Shown piece by piece: positions 1 to 5,386 of a DNA stretch of 5,894 nucleotides (the first letter of the stretch is position 1; every line of letters begins with the position of its first letter). Both the position numbers and the translations under genes were made by a program. The notes beneath the pieces are model-generated. The model was not told the origin of the DNA. It did no database searches and was given only the letters and a program-made list of their open reading frames with translations. Source of the DNA: an uncultured Clostridia bacterium (GTDB lineage Bacteria; Bacillota; Clostridia; Oscillospirales; Acutalibacteraceae); the NCBI GenBank assembly GCA_947302895.1, contig CAMYWU010000102.1, positions 1 to 5,894 on the forward strand. The letters are read 5' to 3'.

Positions 1-1759
1 CTGTTGTATACGGATCTTTCCTGATTCCATCTTCAAAGATACCGGGCATTGTATCGTCCTTGTAGGTATCGGGCTGATCACGGTTGATAGCGCAGATTAT
101 ACCCTTCATTGAAGCATAGCTGATATTATGGCTGACGCCTATTCCGAAAACATCCTTGCCCTCGGGGTTCTTAAGATGAATATAGCTGATAGCCTTTGAA
201 TCGGAGCCAACAGCGATAGCGTGCTCGCTGTAGTCGATAAATTCATATCCTGTAATACCGATTTTCTGAATAGCGGTGAAGAAAGCGCCGATAGGACCGC
301 TGCCCTCGCCTGAAATGCTGATATTTTCGCCGTCCTTATAGGTTATTGTTCCTTCAAACTTAACCTTTGAAAGCTCTTCTTCCTCAACCTTTTCTTCATA
401 AACCTTATAGTTGCGAAGTCTGTACGGTCCTGCAACATTTCTGTATTCCTTCTGGAATAAGTCGAACACCTCGGGTGCGGAGAGCTCCGTTCCCTTTTCA
501 TCGCAAGCCTTCTGAACAACTGCTCCGAATTCGGGATGCATTGCCTTTGGCATCTTTATTCCGTAGTTATTTGCAAGAATAAATGCAGTTCCGCCCTTGC
601 CCGACTGTGAGTTTATGCGGATAATCGGCTCGTATTCCCTTCCGACATCTGCGGGGTCAATCGGAAGATAGGGAACCTCCCACATATCGGTTTTGCTCTC
701 ATCCATATAGATTTTGCCCTTGTTGATGGCATCCTGATGAGAGCCCGAAAATGCGGTGAAAACAAGCTCGCCCGCATAGGGATGACGAGGCGGCACTTCC
801 ATTTTAGTACAGCGCTCATAAACCTCTTTGATTTTGTTTATATCATGGAAATCAAGCTCGGGGTCAACGCCCTGGGTCCACATATTAAGCGCAAGAGTAA
901 CAATGTCAACATTACCCGTTCTTTCGCCGTTGCCGAAAAGAGTTCCTTCAACTCTGTCGGCGCCTGCCATAAGAGCAAGCTCGGTTGCGGCAACGCCCTC
1001 GCCCCTGTCGTTATGGGGATGAAGCGAAATAATTGCAGCCTCTCTGTTCGGAAGATGACGGCAGAAATATTCAATCTGGTCAGCATATCCGTTCGGGGTT
1101 GAGCATTCAACAGTTGAGGGAAGGTTGAGGATAATCGGGTTTTCCTTTGTTATATGGAGTTCTTCCATAACCCTGCGGCAGATTTCAACCGCATTATCCA
1201 TCTCGGTTCCCGTGAAGCTTTCGGGTGAATATTCAAAACGGATATTCATATCGGGATTTTTCTTCTTTTCCTCTTCGGTAAGCTCATAAATGAGCTGAGC
1301 GCCCTTAACTGCAATATCAATAACGCCCTGCATATCGGTTTTGAAAACAACCTTTCTCTGAAGAGTTGAGGTTGAGTTATAAAAATGCACGATAACGTTC
1401 TTTGCGCCGTGGATAGCCTCAAAGGTTTTCTTGATGAGGTGGGGTCTTGCCTGAACAAGAACCTGAATTGTTACATCATCGGGGATATAGTTTCCGTCAA
1501 TAAGCGTTCTTAAAATTTCATATTCGGTTTCGCTTGCAGACGGGAAACCAACTTCAATCTCTTTAAAGCCAACATCAACAAGAGTCTGGAAAAATTCAAG
1601 CTTTTCCTGAAGATTCATCGGGTCAACAAGCGACTGATTTCCGTCTCTCAAATCAACTGAGCACCAAACGGGAGCCTTTGTTATAACATTATTCGGCCAC
1701 TGTCTGTCGGGAATGTTGATGGGTTTAAACGGTGTGTATTTTTCGTATCCTTTTTTCAT
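1..1759 (-). CDS. leuA: 2-isopropylmalate synthase, long form (3' end outside window)
   Basis: Catalyses the first committed step of leucine synthesis in the cytoplasm: acetyl-CoA plus 3-methyl-2-oxobutanoate gives 2-isopropylmalate and CoA. The reading frame is open from the ATG at 1759 to the left edge, 586 codons, with no stop. The N-terminal extension and VDLRDGNQSL motif (residues 35-44) are typical of the long yeast/actinobacterial-type enzymes. R38 and D39 are the catalytic/metal pair. HPHND (H247, H249) supplies the metal-binding histidines, and GNGERTGN at 276-283 follows, with N283 matching the family's third conserved position. The TIM barrel is followed by a linker and, from roughly residue 430, the C-terminal domain that binds the feedback inhibitor leucine, ending near the conserved ICAINR (about 560). 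At least 26 further residues follow before the edge, so the tail is longer than usual. The start is supported by AGGAGA six bases upstream. Transcription is governed by the T-box leader directly upstream. The identification is secure; only the C-terminus is unseen. Confidence 0.96.
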   Translation of the reverse strand, partial: MKKGYEKYTPFKPINIPDRQWPNNVITKAPVWCSVDLRDGNQSLVDPMNLQEKLEFFQTLVDVGFKEIEVGFPSASETEYEILRTLIDGNYIPDDVTIQVLVQARPHLIKKTFEAIHGAKNVIVHFYNSTSTLQRKVVFKTDMQGVIDIAVKGAQLIYELTEEEKKKNPDMNIRFEYSPESFTGTEMDNAVEICRRVMEELHITKENPIILNLPSTVECSTPNGYADQIEYFCRHLPNREAAIISLHPHNDRGEGVAATELALMAGADRVEGTLFGNGERTGNVDIVTLALNMWTQGVDPELDFHDINKIKEVYERCTKMEVPPRHPYAGELVFTAFSGSHQDAINKGKIYMDESKTDMWEVPYLPIDPADVGREYEPIIRINSQSGKGGTAFILANNYGIKMPKAMHPEFGAVVQKACDEKGTELSAPEVFDLFQKEYRNVAGPYRLRNYKVYEEKVEEEELSKVKFEGTITYKDGENISISGEGSGPIGAFFTAIQKIGITGYEFIDYSEHAIAVGSDSKAISYIHLKNPEGKDVFGIGVSHNISYASMKGIICAINRDQPDTYKDDTMPGIFEDGIRKDPYTT

Positions 1760-1764
1760 AATAA

Positions 1765-1770
1765 TCTCCT
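1765..1770 (-). promoter_or_regulatory. leuA ribosome binding site
   Basis: AGGAGA on the minus strand with a five-base spacer to the ATG at 1759. It lies downstream of the T-box terminator hairpin, so leuA is translated only from transcripts that pass the terminator. It fixes the leuA start. Confidence 0.85.
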
Positions 1771-1788
1771 TTCCGTGTTCGGAGCAAT

Positions 1789-1819
1789 AAAAAAGCCCCT
1801 ACACTCAGCGTATAGGGGC
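1789..1819 (-). terminator. T-box-controlled intrinsic terminator of leuA leader
   Basis: On the minus strand, GCCCCTATAC, a five-base loop and GTGTAGGGGC form a 10 bp stem with one G-U pair, followed by six T residues. The 5' arm overlaps the CCCCT that can instead pair with the AGGG of the T-box to form the antiterminator. The two structures are therefore mutually exclusive, as expected of a transcription-attenuating T-box. Confidence 0.93.
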
Positions 1820-2018
1820 GTTAGAAACGCGGTACCACCCTATTTCAGCGGCAAAGGAAAGCCGCCCTTTAGCATCAAACAATGCCTCAACCTTTAACGC
1901 GGTTAAGCGGGTGCGCCTATTGATTTCTATTCAGCGCATCAACTCCGCAGAGAGCTATACATTAAACCCTTTGTATCGGCTTTCACCTGCCGCCGACTCT
2001 CTGAAACTAAAGTGAATA
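1789..2018 (-). promoter_or_regulatory. T-box riboswitch, probably tRNA-Leu responsive
   Basis: A cis-acting leader RNA that binds a tRNA and lets leuA transcription continue when that tRNA is uncharged. The T-box sequence AGGGTGGTACCGCG lies at 1828-1841 (minus). It can fold as an antiterminator in which GCGTT pairs with AACGC and AGGG with CCCT, leaving the TGGTACC bulge. The first four bases, TGGT, pair with tRNA 3' ACCA, so the tRNA should have discriminator A, as tRNA-Leu does. Stem I is recognisable: AGAGAG (1997-2002) pairs with CTCTCT (1949-1954), the conserved GGTG lies at 1984-1987 and TATTCA (2013-2018) pairs with TGAATA (1928-1933) at the base. A stem III hairpin, GCGGC/GCCGC, is at 1848-1865. 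Within the 3' strand of the specifier loop there are two leucine codons, TTG (1940-1942) and CTG (1932-1934). Which one is the specifier cannot be settled by eye; CTG would compete with the basal stem drawn here. Leucine specificity is inferred from the downstream gene, the bulge and these codons. Confidence 0.93.
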
Positions 2019-2075
2019 ATCTTTTTCTGCATCACAGTTTTTAAATAGGTTTTATAAAATTTTAATAGTATAAGT

Positions 2076-2103
2076 ATTATAACAAATAAAAATCCGTTGT
2101 CAA
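2076..2103 (-). promoter_or_regulatory. Promoter of the leuA transcript
   Basis: A full-consensus sigma-A type promoter on the minus strand: TTGACA at 2098-2103, a 16-base spacer and TATAAT at 2076-2081. The predicted start is near 2069, about 50 bases ahead of the T-box stem I. Because both hexamers are perfect, initiation is probably strong and control is exercised mainly by the T-box attenuator downstream. Confidence 0.88.
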
Positions 2104-2133
2104 GATTAATTTACAAAATAGCCGGCTGCAAGC

Positions 2134-2175
2134 CCCGAAATTCGTAATTCGTAACTCGTAATTCGTAATTATAAA
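2134..2175 (-). repeat. Short heptanucleotide tandem array after PRTase stop codon
   Basis: Read on the minus strand, four perfectly phased heptamers occupy 2141-2168: TTACGAA, TTACGAG, TTACGAA, TTACGAA. A degenerate unit (TTTCGGG) follows and the stop-codon heptamer precedes. The first full unit starts at the base after the TAA of the upstream gene (2169-2171). The units fit the degenerate consensus YYACGAR, also seen in the larger array at 4456-4532. Such heptamer arrays resemble the short tandemly repeated repetitive sequences described in other bacteria; the function is unknown. The rest of the 2104-2168 interval shows only a weak GGCT/AGCC hairpin and no convincing terminator. Confidence 0.8.
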
Positions 2176-2810
2176 ACCGAATATCCATAACTGTTAACAA
2201 TAGCCATAACAGGAGTTCCCTCTCGGCAAAGCGGGCAATCATGGCTCTGATATGCTCTGTATGCAGGAATTTCCCTTCCTGAAAAGATTGTGTTAACGTG
2301 GATATCGTTGATAGTATCAACAGCGCTGAAAACGCTTGAAATTCCGATAACATTTCCGCCGTAGTACTGAACGCTTTCCATTGCACGCTCAACGGTTTTA
2401 CCGCTCGTAATTGCCGAAATAAGAACAATAACATTTTTATTCTTTATCATACGAACAAGATTATCACGGAAAATAATATTGCCGCTTGCATCATATTCGC
2501 TTCCGACAACATAAATCTCTCTCTTCGAATCATATCTGTACATATTCGGGCGTGAAAGCTCGTGTGCAAGATATGCGCCGAGGGTCTGGGTTTCATACAG
2601 GCAAAGAACAGTATCCGCCTGAATCTCATTTGTATTATAGTATTCAGCAAGCAGCATAGCCGTGTCTACCGAAACATCGTGGTTATGCTTAACATCGCTT
2701 GTTCCAATATAATAATTAATATGATTGTTTGCAGAAACAAAATGCCCTTTAACAAGATGAATAAAAACATTCTCGTTTCTCGGGCTTGTTAGTTTATAAA
2801 CATTGTTCAT
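2169..2810 (-). CDS. PyrE-like phosphoribosyltransferase family protein with atypical PRPP loop
   Basis: A 213-residue protein of type I phosphoribosyltransferase character; these cytoplasmic enzymes normally move ribose-5-phosphate from PRPP to a base such as orotate. Evidence is the strand-loop-helix segment NVIVLISAITSGKTVERA (126-143), which aligns with the PRPP-binding loop of OPRTases, the preceding FRDNLVRMI stretch, and the C-terminal CPLCREGTP (192-200) resembling the CPLCxxGxP near the end of Thermus-type PyrE. The acidic pair that normally precedes TTGG in the loop is absent here (I131, S132, with TSGKT replacing TTGGS). Orotate transfer therefore cannot be assumed; a regulatory or salvage role is possible. 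The start is the ATG at 2810 with AGGAG at 2819-2823, eight bases upstream. It is divergent from dusB and is the gene upstream of leuA on the same strand, without a clear terminator between them. The fold is fairly certain, the substrate is not. Confidence 0.8.
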   Translation of the reverse strand: MNNVYKLTSPRNENVFIHLVKGHFVSANNHINYYIGTSDVKHNHDVSVDTAMLLAEYYNTNEIQADTVLCLYETQTLGAYLAHELSRPNMYRYDSKREIYVVGSEYDASGNIIFRDNLVRMIKNKNVIVLISAITSGKTVERAMESVQYYGGNVIGISSVFSAVDTINDIHVNTIFSGREIPAYRAYQSHDCPLCREGTPVMAIVNSYGYSVL

Positions 2811-2838
2811 AAATTCAACTCCTTTTAGTATAAATAAT

Positions 2839-2867
2839 ATTTTACATCATAAGAATTAACTTTGCAA
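2839..2867 (-). promoter_or_regulatory. Candidate promoter of the PRTase gene
   Basis: On the minus strand TTGCAA (2862-2867), a 17-base spacer and TAAAAT (2839-2844). The -10 matches consensus at five of six positions and the -35 at four. Transcription would start about 23 bases upstream of the ATG, just ahead of AGGAG at 2819-2823. An alternative -10, TATACT, closer to the gene would leave almost no leader and lacks a good -35. Confidence 0.5.
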
Positions 2868-2899
2868 CTGTACCCCGCGTATAAAAATACACCTGTGTT

Positions 2900-2916
2900 T
2901 TGTTAATATTCAACAA
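2900..2916. promoter_or_regulatory. Imperfect inverted repeat at the dusB -35 region, possible operator
   Basis: TTGTT (2900-2904) and AACAA (2912-2916) form inverted arms around a seven-base centre. The right arm overlaps the weak -35 of the dusB promoter. The geometry suits a dimeric regulator, but the DNA is AT-rich and arms of this length arise by chance, so this is only a candidate. Confidence 0.25.
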
Positions 2917-2936
2917 AGGGATTTGATTTATATAAT
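2909..2936 (+). promoter_or_regulatory. Candidate promoter of the dusB-trmL operon
   Basis: TATAAT at 2931-2936 is a perfect -10. The best-placed -35, TTCAAC at 2909-2914, is poor and gives a 16-base spacer. The transcript would start near 2943, leaving a leader of about 25 bases that contains GAGG (2958-2961), seven bases ahead of the dusB ATG. Confidence 0.55.
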
Positions 2937-2968
2937 ATAGTATGTTATATTAATTCCGAGGTAAAATT

Positions 2969-3931
2969 ATGAAAATAGAAAACGTTAAATTTAATAATAT
3001 TGCTTTTTTAGCCCCGATGGCAGGAATTGCAGACAGAGCCTTCCGAGAGCTTTGCCACCGTTTCGGAGCGGCATATACCGTTAGCGAAATGGTTTCCTCA
3101 AAGGGGCTGACAATGGGCGATAAAAAAAGCGCCGAGCTCTTAACCTTCGGAATTGAGCATCCCTGCGGAGCTCAGATTTTTGGCGACGACCCCGAAATAA
3201 TGGCTCAGGCGGCTGTTAAATGCCTTGAATACAAACCCGAAATCATTGATATAAATATGGGCTGTCCTGCGCCGAAAATTGCTATGAACGGCGGCGGCGC
3301 AAGCCTTATGAAAAACCCTGCTCTCGCTTATGAAATAACAAGGGCGGTTGCCAGCGCAGTTGAAATTCCCGTTACGGTTAAAATCCGCTCGGGCTGGGAT
3401 GAGGGCAGTATAAACGCCGTTGAAATGGCTCAGATGATTGAAAAGGCGGGAGCTGCCGCAATTGCCGTACACGGCAGAACAAGACAGCAGATGTACAGCG
3501 GCAAGGTTGACCTTGACCTTATATATAATGTTAAAAAATCCGTTGGCATTCCCGTTATAGGCAACGGCGATATAACCGATGAACAAAGCGCAGCAATTAT
3601 GCTTGAAAAAACAAATTGCGATGCCATTATGATTGGCAGGGGCGCTTTGGGCAATCCCTGGCTTTTCCAGAGAATAAACGCATATTTATCGGAATGCAGG
3701 GTTATTCCCGAGCCGAGCGTTACCGAAAAAATGGCGGTTATGCTAAGGCATATTGAAAAGATTATTGAATACAAGGGCGAATATACCGCAATGCGTGAGG
3801 CACGCCACCATGCCGCTTACTACACAAAGGGTATGCGTGGAAGTGCGGCGCTCAGAAAGGAAATCTGCTCCTATGAGCGTTTTGAACAGCTCGAAGAGCT
3901 TGCATTCAGGATAGTAAAGGAAAACGAATAA
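2969..3931 (+). CDS. dusB: tRNA-dihydrouridine synthase, DusB type
   Basis: A flavoenzyme of 320 residues that reduces specific uridines in tRNA (D-loop and related positions) to dihydrouridine, using FMN and NADPH. The N-terminal TIM barrel begins with LAPMAGIADRAFR (14-26), the FMN-binding start of the family. INMGCPAPK (95-103) holds the catalytic cysteine C99. KIRSGWD (138-144) and VHGRTR (167-172) supply the conserved lysine, histidine and arginine that contact FMN and substrate. IGNGD (197-201) and IGRGALGNPWLF (222-233) bind the flavin phosphate. From about residue 240 a helical tRNA-binding domain ends with KGMRGSAALRKEI, as in DusB-like proteins. The length matches E. coli DusB (321). 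The ATG at 2969 has GAGG seven bases upstream. The stop shares one base with the trmL start, so the two are expected to be co-transcribed and translationally coupled. The exact tRNA position modified cannot be read from sequence, and some annotators would name it simply dus. Confidence 0.95.
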   Translation: MKIENVKFNNIAFLAPMAGIADRAFRELCHRFGAAYTVSEMVSSKGLTMGDKKSAELLTFGIEHPCGAQIFGDDPEIMAQAAVKCLEYKPEIIDINMGCPAPKIAMNGGGASLMKNPALAYEITRAVASAVEIPVTVKIRSGWDEGSINAVEMAQMIEKAGAAAIAVHGRTRQQMYSGKVDLDLIYNVKKSVGIPVIGNGDITDEQSAAIMLEKTNCDAIMIGRGALGNPWLFQRINAYLSECRVIPEPSVTEKMAVMLRHIEKIIEYKGEYTAMREARHHAAYYTKGMRGSAALRKEICSYERFEQLEELAFRIVKENE

Positions 3932-4425
3932 TGACACTTAATATTGTTTTGATTGAGCCCGAAATTCCGCAGAACACGGGCAATATAGCACGCACCTGCG
4001 CCGCAACGGGCGCAAGGCTCCACCTTGTAGGACCAATGGGCTTTCATATAACGGATAAGCAGGTTAAGCGTGCAGGGCTTGACTATTGGGACAAGCTCAA
4101 TATAACCTACTACGATTCAACCGCCGAATTTTTTGAGAAGAACAAGGGCGGATGCTTCTACTATTTTACAACAAAAGCTGAACAGGCACATTCCGAGGTT
4201 GAATACCCCGACGGCTGTTTCCTTGTTTTCGGCAAGGAAACGAAGGGACTGCCCGAGCCCCTGCTGAAAGAAAACCACGATTTTTGCGTTCGCCTTCCAA
4301 TGAGGGGAATTATCAGAAGTCTCAATCTCTCAAATGCCGTTGCTGTTGGAACATATGAGGTTTTAAGGCAGTGGAATTATCCCGAACTTTCTTCCAAAGG
4401 TCAGCTGCACGAATTGCAATGGTAA
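3931..4425 (+). CDS. trmL: tRNA (cytidine/uridine-34-2'-O)-methyltransferase TrmL
   Basis: A 164-residue SPOUT-superfamily enzyme that, in characterised relatives (E. coli TrmL/YibK, about 157 aa), uses S-adenosylmethionine to methylate the ribose of wobble base 34 in the tRNA-Leu isoacceptors with CAA and cmnm5UAA anticodons. The three SPOUT motifs are clear: NTGNIARTCAA (15-25, with N18 and R21), LVFGKETKGLP (98-108), and IRSLNLSNAVAVGTYEVLRQ (128-147), which forms the trefoil knot that binds SAM. The family normally acts as a homodimer and has no extra RNA-binding domain, which fits this short protein. The C-terminus GQLHELQW is the usual family ending. The ATG overlaps the dusB stop as TAATG; AAAGG at 3916-3920, ten bases upstream, is a modest ribosome binding site, so translation is probably coupled to dusB. 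The stop codon is the first three bases of the hairpin repeat that follows. Confidence 0.94.
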   Translation: MTLNIVLIEPEIPQNTGNIARTCAATGARLHLVGPMGFHITDKQVKRAGLDYWDKLNITYYDSTAEFFEKNKGGCFYYFTTKAEQAHSEVEYPDGCFLVFGKETKGLPEPLLKENHDFCVRLPMRGIIRSLNLSNAVAVGTYEVLRQWNYPELSSKGQLHELQW

Positions 4426-4452
4426 ATATGATTGCAAAGCAAATCATATTTA
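4423..4452. repeat. Hairpin repeat, copy 1 (left flank of heptamer array)
   Basis: Arms TAAATATGATTGC (4423-4435) and GCAAATCATATTTA (4439-4452) around an AAA loop form a near-perfect hairpin with one bulged A in the right arm. The core ATGATTGCAAAGCAAATCAT recurs exactly in copy 2 at 4530-4561, including the same bulge, so the two arose by duplication rather than independently. The trmL stop codon forms its first three bases. There is no T-tract, so it is not a classical terminator. Confidence 0.85.
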
Positions 4453-4455
4453 CCC

Positions 4456-4532
4456 GTGAACGGTGAACCGTGAATCGTGAGCCGTGATTAGTGATTTTCA
4501 CGAGCCACGAGCCACGAACCACGAGCCACTAA
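4456..4532. repeat. Mirror-symmetric array of eleven 7-base repeats
   Basis: The left half has GTGA exactly every seven bases at 4456, 4463, 4470, 4477, 4484 and 4491 (units GTGAACG, GTGAACC, GTGAATC, GTGAGCC, GTGATTA, GTGATTT). The right half keeps the same seven-base phase but is inverted: CACGA at 4499, 4506, 4513, 4520, then CACTA at 4527. The switch lies in the palindrome GTGATTTTCAC (4491-4501). Both halves read outward as YCACGRN-type units, related to the TTACGAA units at 2141-2168. The transcript could fold as a long imperfect hairpin. No start codon, ribosome binding site or coding logic is apparent. Confidence 0.85.
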
Positions 4533-4561
4533 ATTATGATTGCAAAGCAAATCATAATTTA
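4530..4561. repeat. Hairpin repeat, copy 2 (right flank of heptamer array)
   Basis: Arms TAAATTATGATTGC (4530-4543) and GCAAATCATAATTTA (4547-4561) around AAA. It shares its 20-base core and the bulged A with copy 1, but its outer arm reads AAATT where copy 1 reads AAAT. In each copy the outer bases still pair with each other, so the stem is preserved although the sequence differs. It abuts the terminator. Confidence 0.85.
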
Positions 4562-4587
4562 AAAACCGAGGCAATGCCTCGGTTTTT
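4561..4587. terminator. Bidirectional intrinsic terminator between trmL and the ABC operon
   Basis: AAAAACCGAGGC (4561-4572), loop AAT, and GCCTCGGTTTTT (4576-4587) form a perfect 12 bp inverted repeat with a GC-rich top and T-tracts on both strands. It can terminate dusB-trmL transcripts coming from the left and ABC transporter transcripts coming from the right, whose stop codon begins two bases further on. Confidence 0.95.
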
Positions 4588-4588
4588 G

Positions 4589-5386
4589 TTATTCTGAAAG
4601 TAGCATTCTGTCATTATCAAGCTCTTCGCCTGCATTTGTCTTGAACTTTTCAAGCAACTCGGATTTATGAAGGGCTTTCTTTTCTTCACCGGAAACATCA
4701 TAGATGATTTTACCGTCGTTCATCATTATGAGTCTGTTTCCGATATTGATAGCGTCCCTCATATTATGAGTTATCATAATTGTTGTAAGATTATGCTCGG
4801 TTACAATCTTCTGAGTTAAATCAAGAACATTTTTTGCGGTTTTCGGGTCGAGAGCCGCAGTATGCTCGTCAAGGAGCAGAAGCTTCGGCTTTTTAAGAGT
4901 TGCCATAAGGAGGGTTATCGCCTGACGCTGACCTCCTGAAAGAAGTCCAACCTTTGATGTAAGTCTGTCCTCAAGTCCGAGTCCGAGACTTGCAAGAAGC
5001 TCTTTATATTCTTCCTTTTCCTTATGATGAACTCCTGCGCCTAGCCCTCTTACTTTTCCTCTTCTTGCTGCAAGAGCGAGGTTTTCAACTATTTGCATAT
5101 CTGCAGCCGTTCCCGTCATCGGGTCCTGGAAAACTCTTCCGATATATTTTGCTCTTTTATGCTCTGAAAGCTTTGTTACATCATCGCCGTCGATAATGAT
5201 GCTTCCGCAGTCAACGGGATAAACGCCTGCAATCATATTGAGCATTGTTGATTTTCCTGCTCCGTTTCCGCCGATAACAGTTACGAAATCGCCTTCATTT
5301 AAAACAAGGTCAACTCCGGTAAGCGCTTTCTTTTCGTTGATTGTACCGGGGTTAAAGGTTTTATGAACATTCTTAATTTCAAGCAT
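4589..5386 (-). CDS. ABC importer ATP-binding protein (COG1101 / TrpZ-like)
   Basis: A 265-residue nucleotide-binding subunit that powers a membrane importer from the cytoplasmic side. Walker A is GGNGAGKST (39-47), the Q-loop VFQDP (Q87), the signature LLSGGQRQA (148-156), Walker B LLLLDE (169-174, catalytic E174), the D-loop AALD (177-180) and the H-loop histidine H207 in MITHN. All ATPase residues are present. The sequence resembles COG1101 ATPases, which pair with a COG4120 permease and a COG2984 binding protein; relatives in streptococci and clostridia include tryptophan/tyrosine importers. The substrate here is unknown. The ATG at 5386 is preferred because GGAGG lies nine bases upstream and the protein then opens MLEIKNVHKTF, as ABC subunits do; an ATG at 5413 would add nine unconserved residues. 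The gene overlaps the permease stop by eight bases (ATGCTTGA), implying coupled translation. It is the last gene of its operon, ending at the terminator. Confidence 0.93.
   Translation of the reverse strand: MLEIKNVHKTFNPGTINEKKALTGVDLVLNEGDFVTVIGGNGAGKSTMLNMIAGVYPVDCGSIIIDGDDVTKLSEHKRAKYIGRVFQDPMTGTAADMQIVENLALAARRGKVRGLGAGVHHKEKEEYKELLASLGLGLEDRLTSKVGLLSGGQRQAITLLMATLKKPKLLLLDEHTAALDPKTAKNVLDLTQKIVTEHNLTTIMITHNMRDAINIGNRLIMMNDGKIIYDVSGEEKKALHKSELLEKFKTNAGEELDNDRMLLSE

Noticed and set aside
737..1102. Plus-strand open frame of 121 codons inside leuA
   Set aside because: It lies wholly antisense to a leuA frame with clear catalytic motifs, and has no ribosome binding site or recognisable domain.
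2111..2434. Minus-strand open frame of 107 codons overlapping the PRTase gene
   Set aside because: It is an out-of-frame shadow of the PRTase gene; its NYELR-like C-terminus is just translation of the heptamer array.
3140..3586. Minus-strand open frame of 148 codons inside dusB
   Set aside because: Antisense to conserved dusB motifs; the composition is that of a shadow frame.
4423..4452. Hairpin copy 1 as the trmL terminator
   Set aside because: The stem is AT-rich and lacks a following T-tract; the perfect GC-rich hairpin at 4561-4587 is the better terminator.
4322..4522. Minus-strand 66-codon frame across the heptamer array and the end of trmL
   Set aside because: Its periodic residues reflect the 7-base repeats and it runs antisense into trmL; no ribosome binding site supports it.
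4456..4532. CRISPR array
   Set aside because: Units are 7 bases, contiguous and degenerate, with no spacers and no cas genes.
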